Origin: Gammaproteobacteria bacterium
GTDB taxonomy: Bacteria; Pseudomonadota; Gammaproteobacteria; Pseudomonadales; Azotimanducaceae_A
Direction: 5' to 3'
DNA: 6,527 nt
Assembly (NCBI GenBank): GCA_028819775.1
Contig: JAPPKV010000437.1
Span: 1-6,527, forward strand
Both the position numbers and the translations under genes were made by a program. Below the pieces are notes generated by a model, which saw only the letters and a program-made list of their open reading frames with translations, ran no database searches and had not been told where the DNA came from. Below are positions 5,827 to 6,527 of this stretch, piece after piece. The first letter of the stretch is position 1. Each line of letters begins with the position of its first letter.

Positions 5827-6527
5827 CTAGACCTCGATGCCGTCGATGCCCGCCACGGTATGGATGTCCTTGTCGCCGCGCCCCGAGAGGTTTACGAGGA
5901 TGATGTCCTCTTGCGGGCGGCGCGCGGCTTCGCGCAACGTCCACGCGACGGCGTGGCTCGATTCCAACGCCGGCATGATTCCCTCGGTCTGGTTCAAGAC
6001 GCGAAAGGCCGCCAAGGCCTCGTCGTCGTCAACGCTCGTGTATCTTGCCCGGCCGAGGTCCTTCCAGTAGGCGTGTTCGGGTCCCACGCCGGGGTAGTCG
6101 AGGCCCGCGGATATGGAATGCGTCCGCGCGATCTGGCCGCTTGAGTCGTCCATCAGGTAGGTGTGGCTGCCATGCAGCACCCCGGGCGTGCCCGCGTTGA
6201 GGGGTGCCGCATGCCGTCCCGTCGACAGCCCTTCGCCGCCCGCTTCGACGCCCACGATGTCCACGCCGTCGTCGTCGACGAACGGGTAGAAGAGCCCCAT
6301 TGCGTTCGACCCGCCGCCCACACAAGCCACCAGGAGATCCGGCAGCCGTCCTTCCGCGGCCAGGCACTGGTCCCGCGCTTCCCGGCCGATCACGGCTTGG
6401 AAGTCCCGCACCAGCATGGGGTACGGGTGCGGGCCGGCCACGCTGCCAATGATGTAGTGGGTGTTGTCGACATTCGTCACCCAGTCCCGCATCGCCTCGT
6501 TCATGGCGTCCTTCAGCGTGCGCGAAC
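5827..6527 (-). CDS. trpB: Tryptophan synthase beta subunit (C-terminal part; 5' end outside the window)
   Basis: TrpB is the PLP enzyme that condenses indole with serine to give tryptophan. About 232 C-terminal residues of the roughly 400 usual for the family are present. The frame runs open to the right edge, entering as [18 protein letters not shown]. The ATG at 6502-6504 is internal, not the start. Visible landmarks are [13 protein letters not shown], the PLP-phosphate loop [34 protein letters not shown] (the COMM-domain side facing TrpA lies before this region), [12 protein letters not shown], and [10 protein letters not shown] with the serine that contacts the PLP ring nitrogen. The PLP-binding lysine lies outside the window. 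No frameshift or missing motif is seen. The TAG stop lies 92 bp before the trpA start. Confidence 0.96.
   Translation of the reverse strand, partial: SRTLKDAMNEAMRDWVTNVDNTHYIIGSVAGPHPYPMLVRDFQAVIGREARDQCLAAEGRLPDLLVACVGGGSNAMGLFYPFVDDDGVDIVGVEAGGEGLSTGRHAAPLNAGTPGVLHGSHTYLMDDSSGQIARTHSISAGLDYPGVGPEHAYWKDLGRARYTSVDDDEALAAFRVLNQTEGIMPALESSHAVAWTLREAARRPQEDIILVNLSGRGDKDIHTVAGIDGIEV

Noticed and set aside
5735..5944. Longer trpA starting inside trpB
   Set aside because: The extra N-terminal residues are Arg/Pro-rich with no TrpA similarity. A ribosome binding site and GTG pair at 5732-5746 give the correct family N-terminus and length.

Overview
The window is about 6.5 kb of GC-rich DNA. Every confident gene is on the minus strand, so transcription runs right to left. 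The gene set (folC, a DedD-type SPOR protein gene, cvpA and purF, followed by a DUF1289 gene and preceded by trpB-trpA) is the housekeeping arrangement typical of Gammaproteobacteria and neighbouring Proteobacteria. PurF is of the E. coli type: its catalytic cysteine directly follows the initiator Met and there is no propeptide. I infer a GC-rich proteobacterium, most likely a gammaproteobacterium, and cannot name a genus.

Layout in transcription order (right to left): trpB (3' part only, cut by the window edge), trpA, folC, a 192-bp gap holding a possible 45-codon ORF, the dedD-like gene, cvpA, purF, a DUF1289 gene, and about 200 bp of non-coding DNA at the left edge with three degenerate direct repeats. 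Several junctions are tight: trpA/folC share one base (TAGTG), dedD/cvpA share one base (TGATG), cvpA/purF overlap by 13 bp and purF/DUF1289 by 8 bp. This suggests one long transcript with translational coupling. No promoter or convincing terminator is visible, and the operon presumably starts to the right of the window.

Functionally the run covers the last two steps of tryptophan synthesis (TrpB plus TrpA form tryptophan synthase), folate synthesis and polyglutamylation (FolC), a cell-division or envelope SPOR protein, the membrane protein CvpA, and the committed step of purine synthesis (PurF). Folate cofactors feed purine synthesis, so the folC-purF pairing makes metabolic sense. accD, which commonly sits between trpA and folC in related operons, is absent here.

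The unusual parts are small. A 94-bp composite palindromic repeat (two 8-bp-stem hairpins bounded by a perfect 9-bp inverted repeat) sits at the cvpA-purF boundary and is read through as part of an extended CvpA C-terminus. TrpA carries Glu in place of the catalytic Asp60. The left-edge repeats resemble the multiple terminal repeats of an IS21-like insertion sequence end. I see no evidence of a new defence system, CRISPR array or novel multi-gene system.
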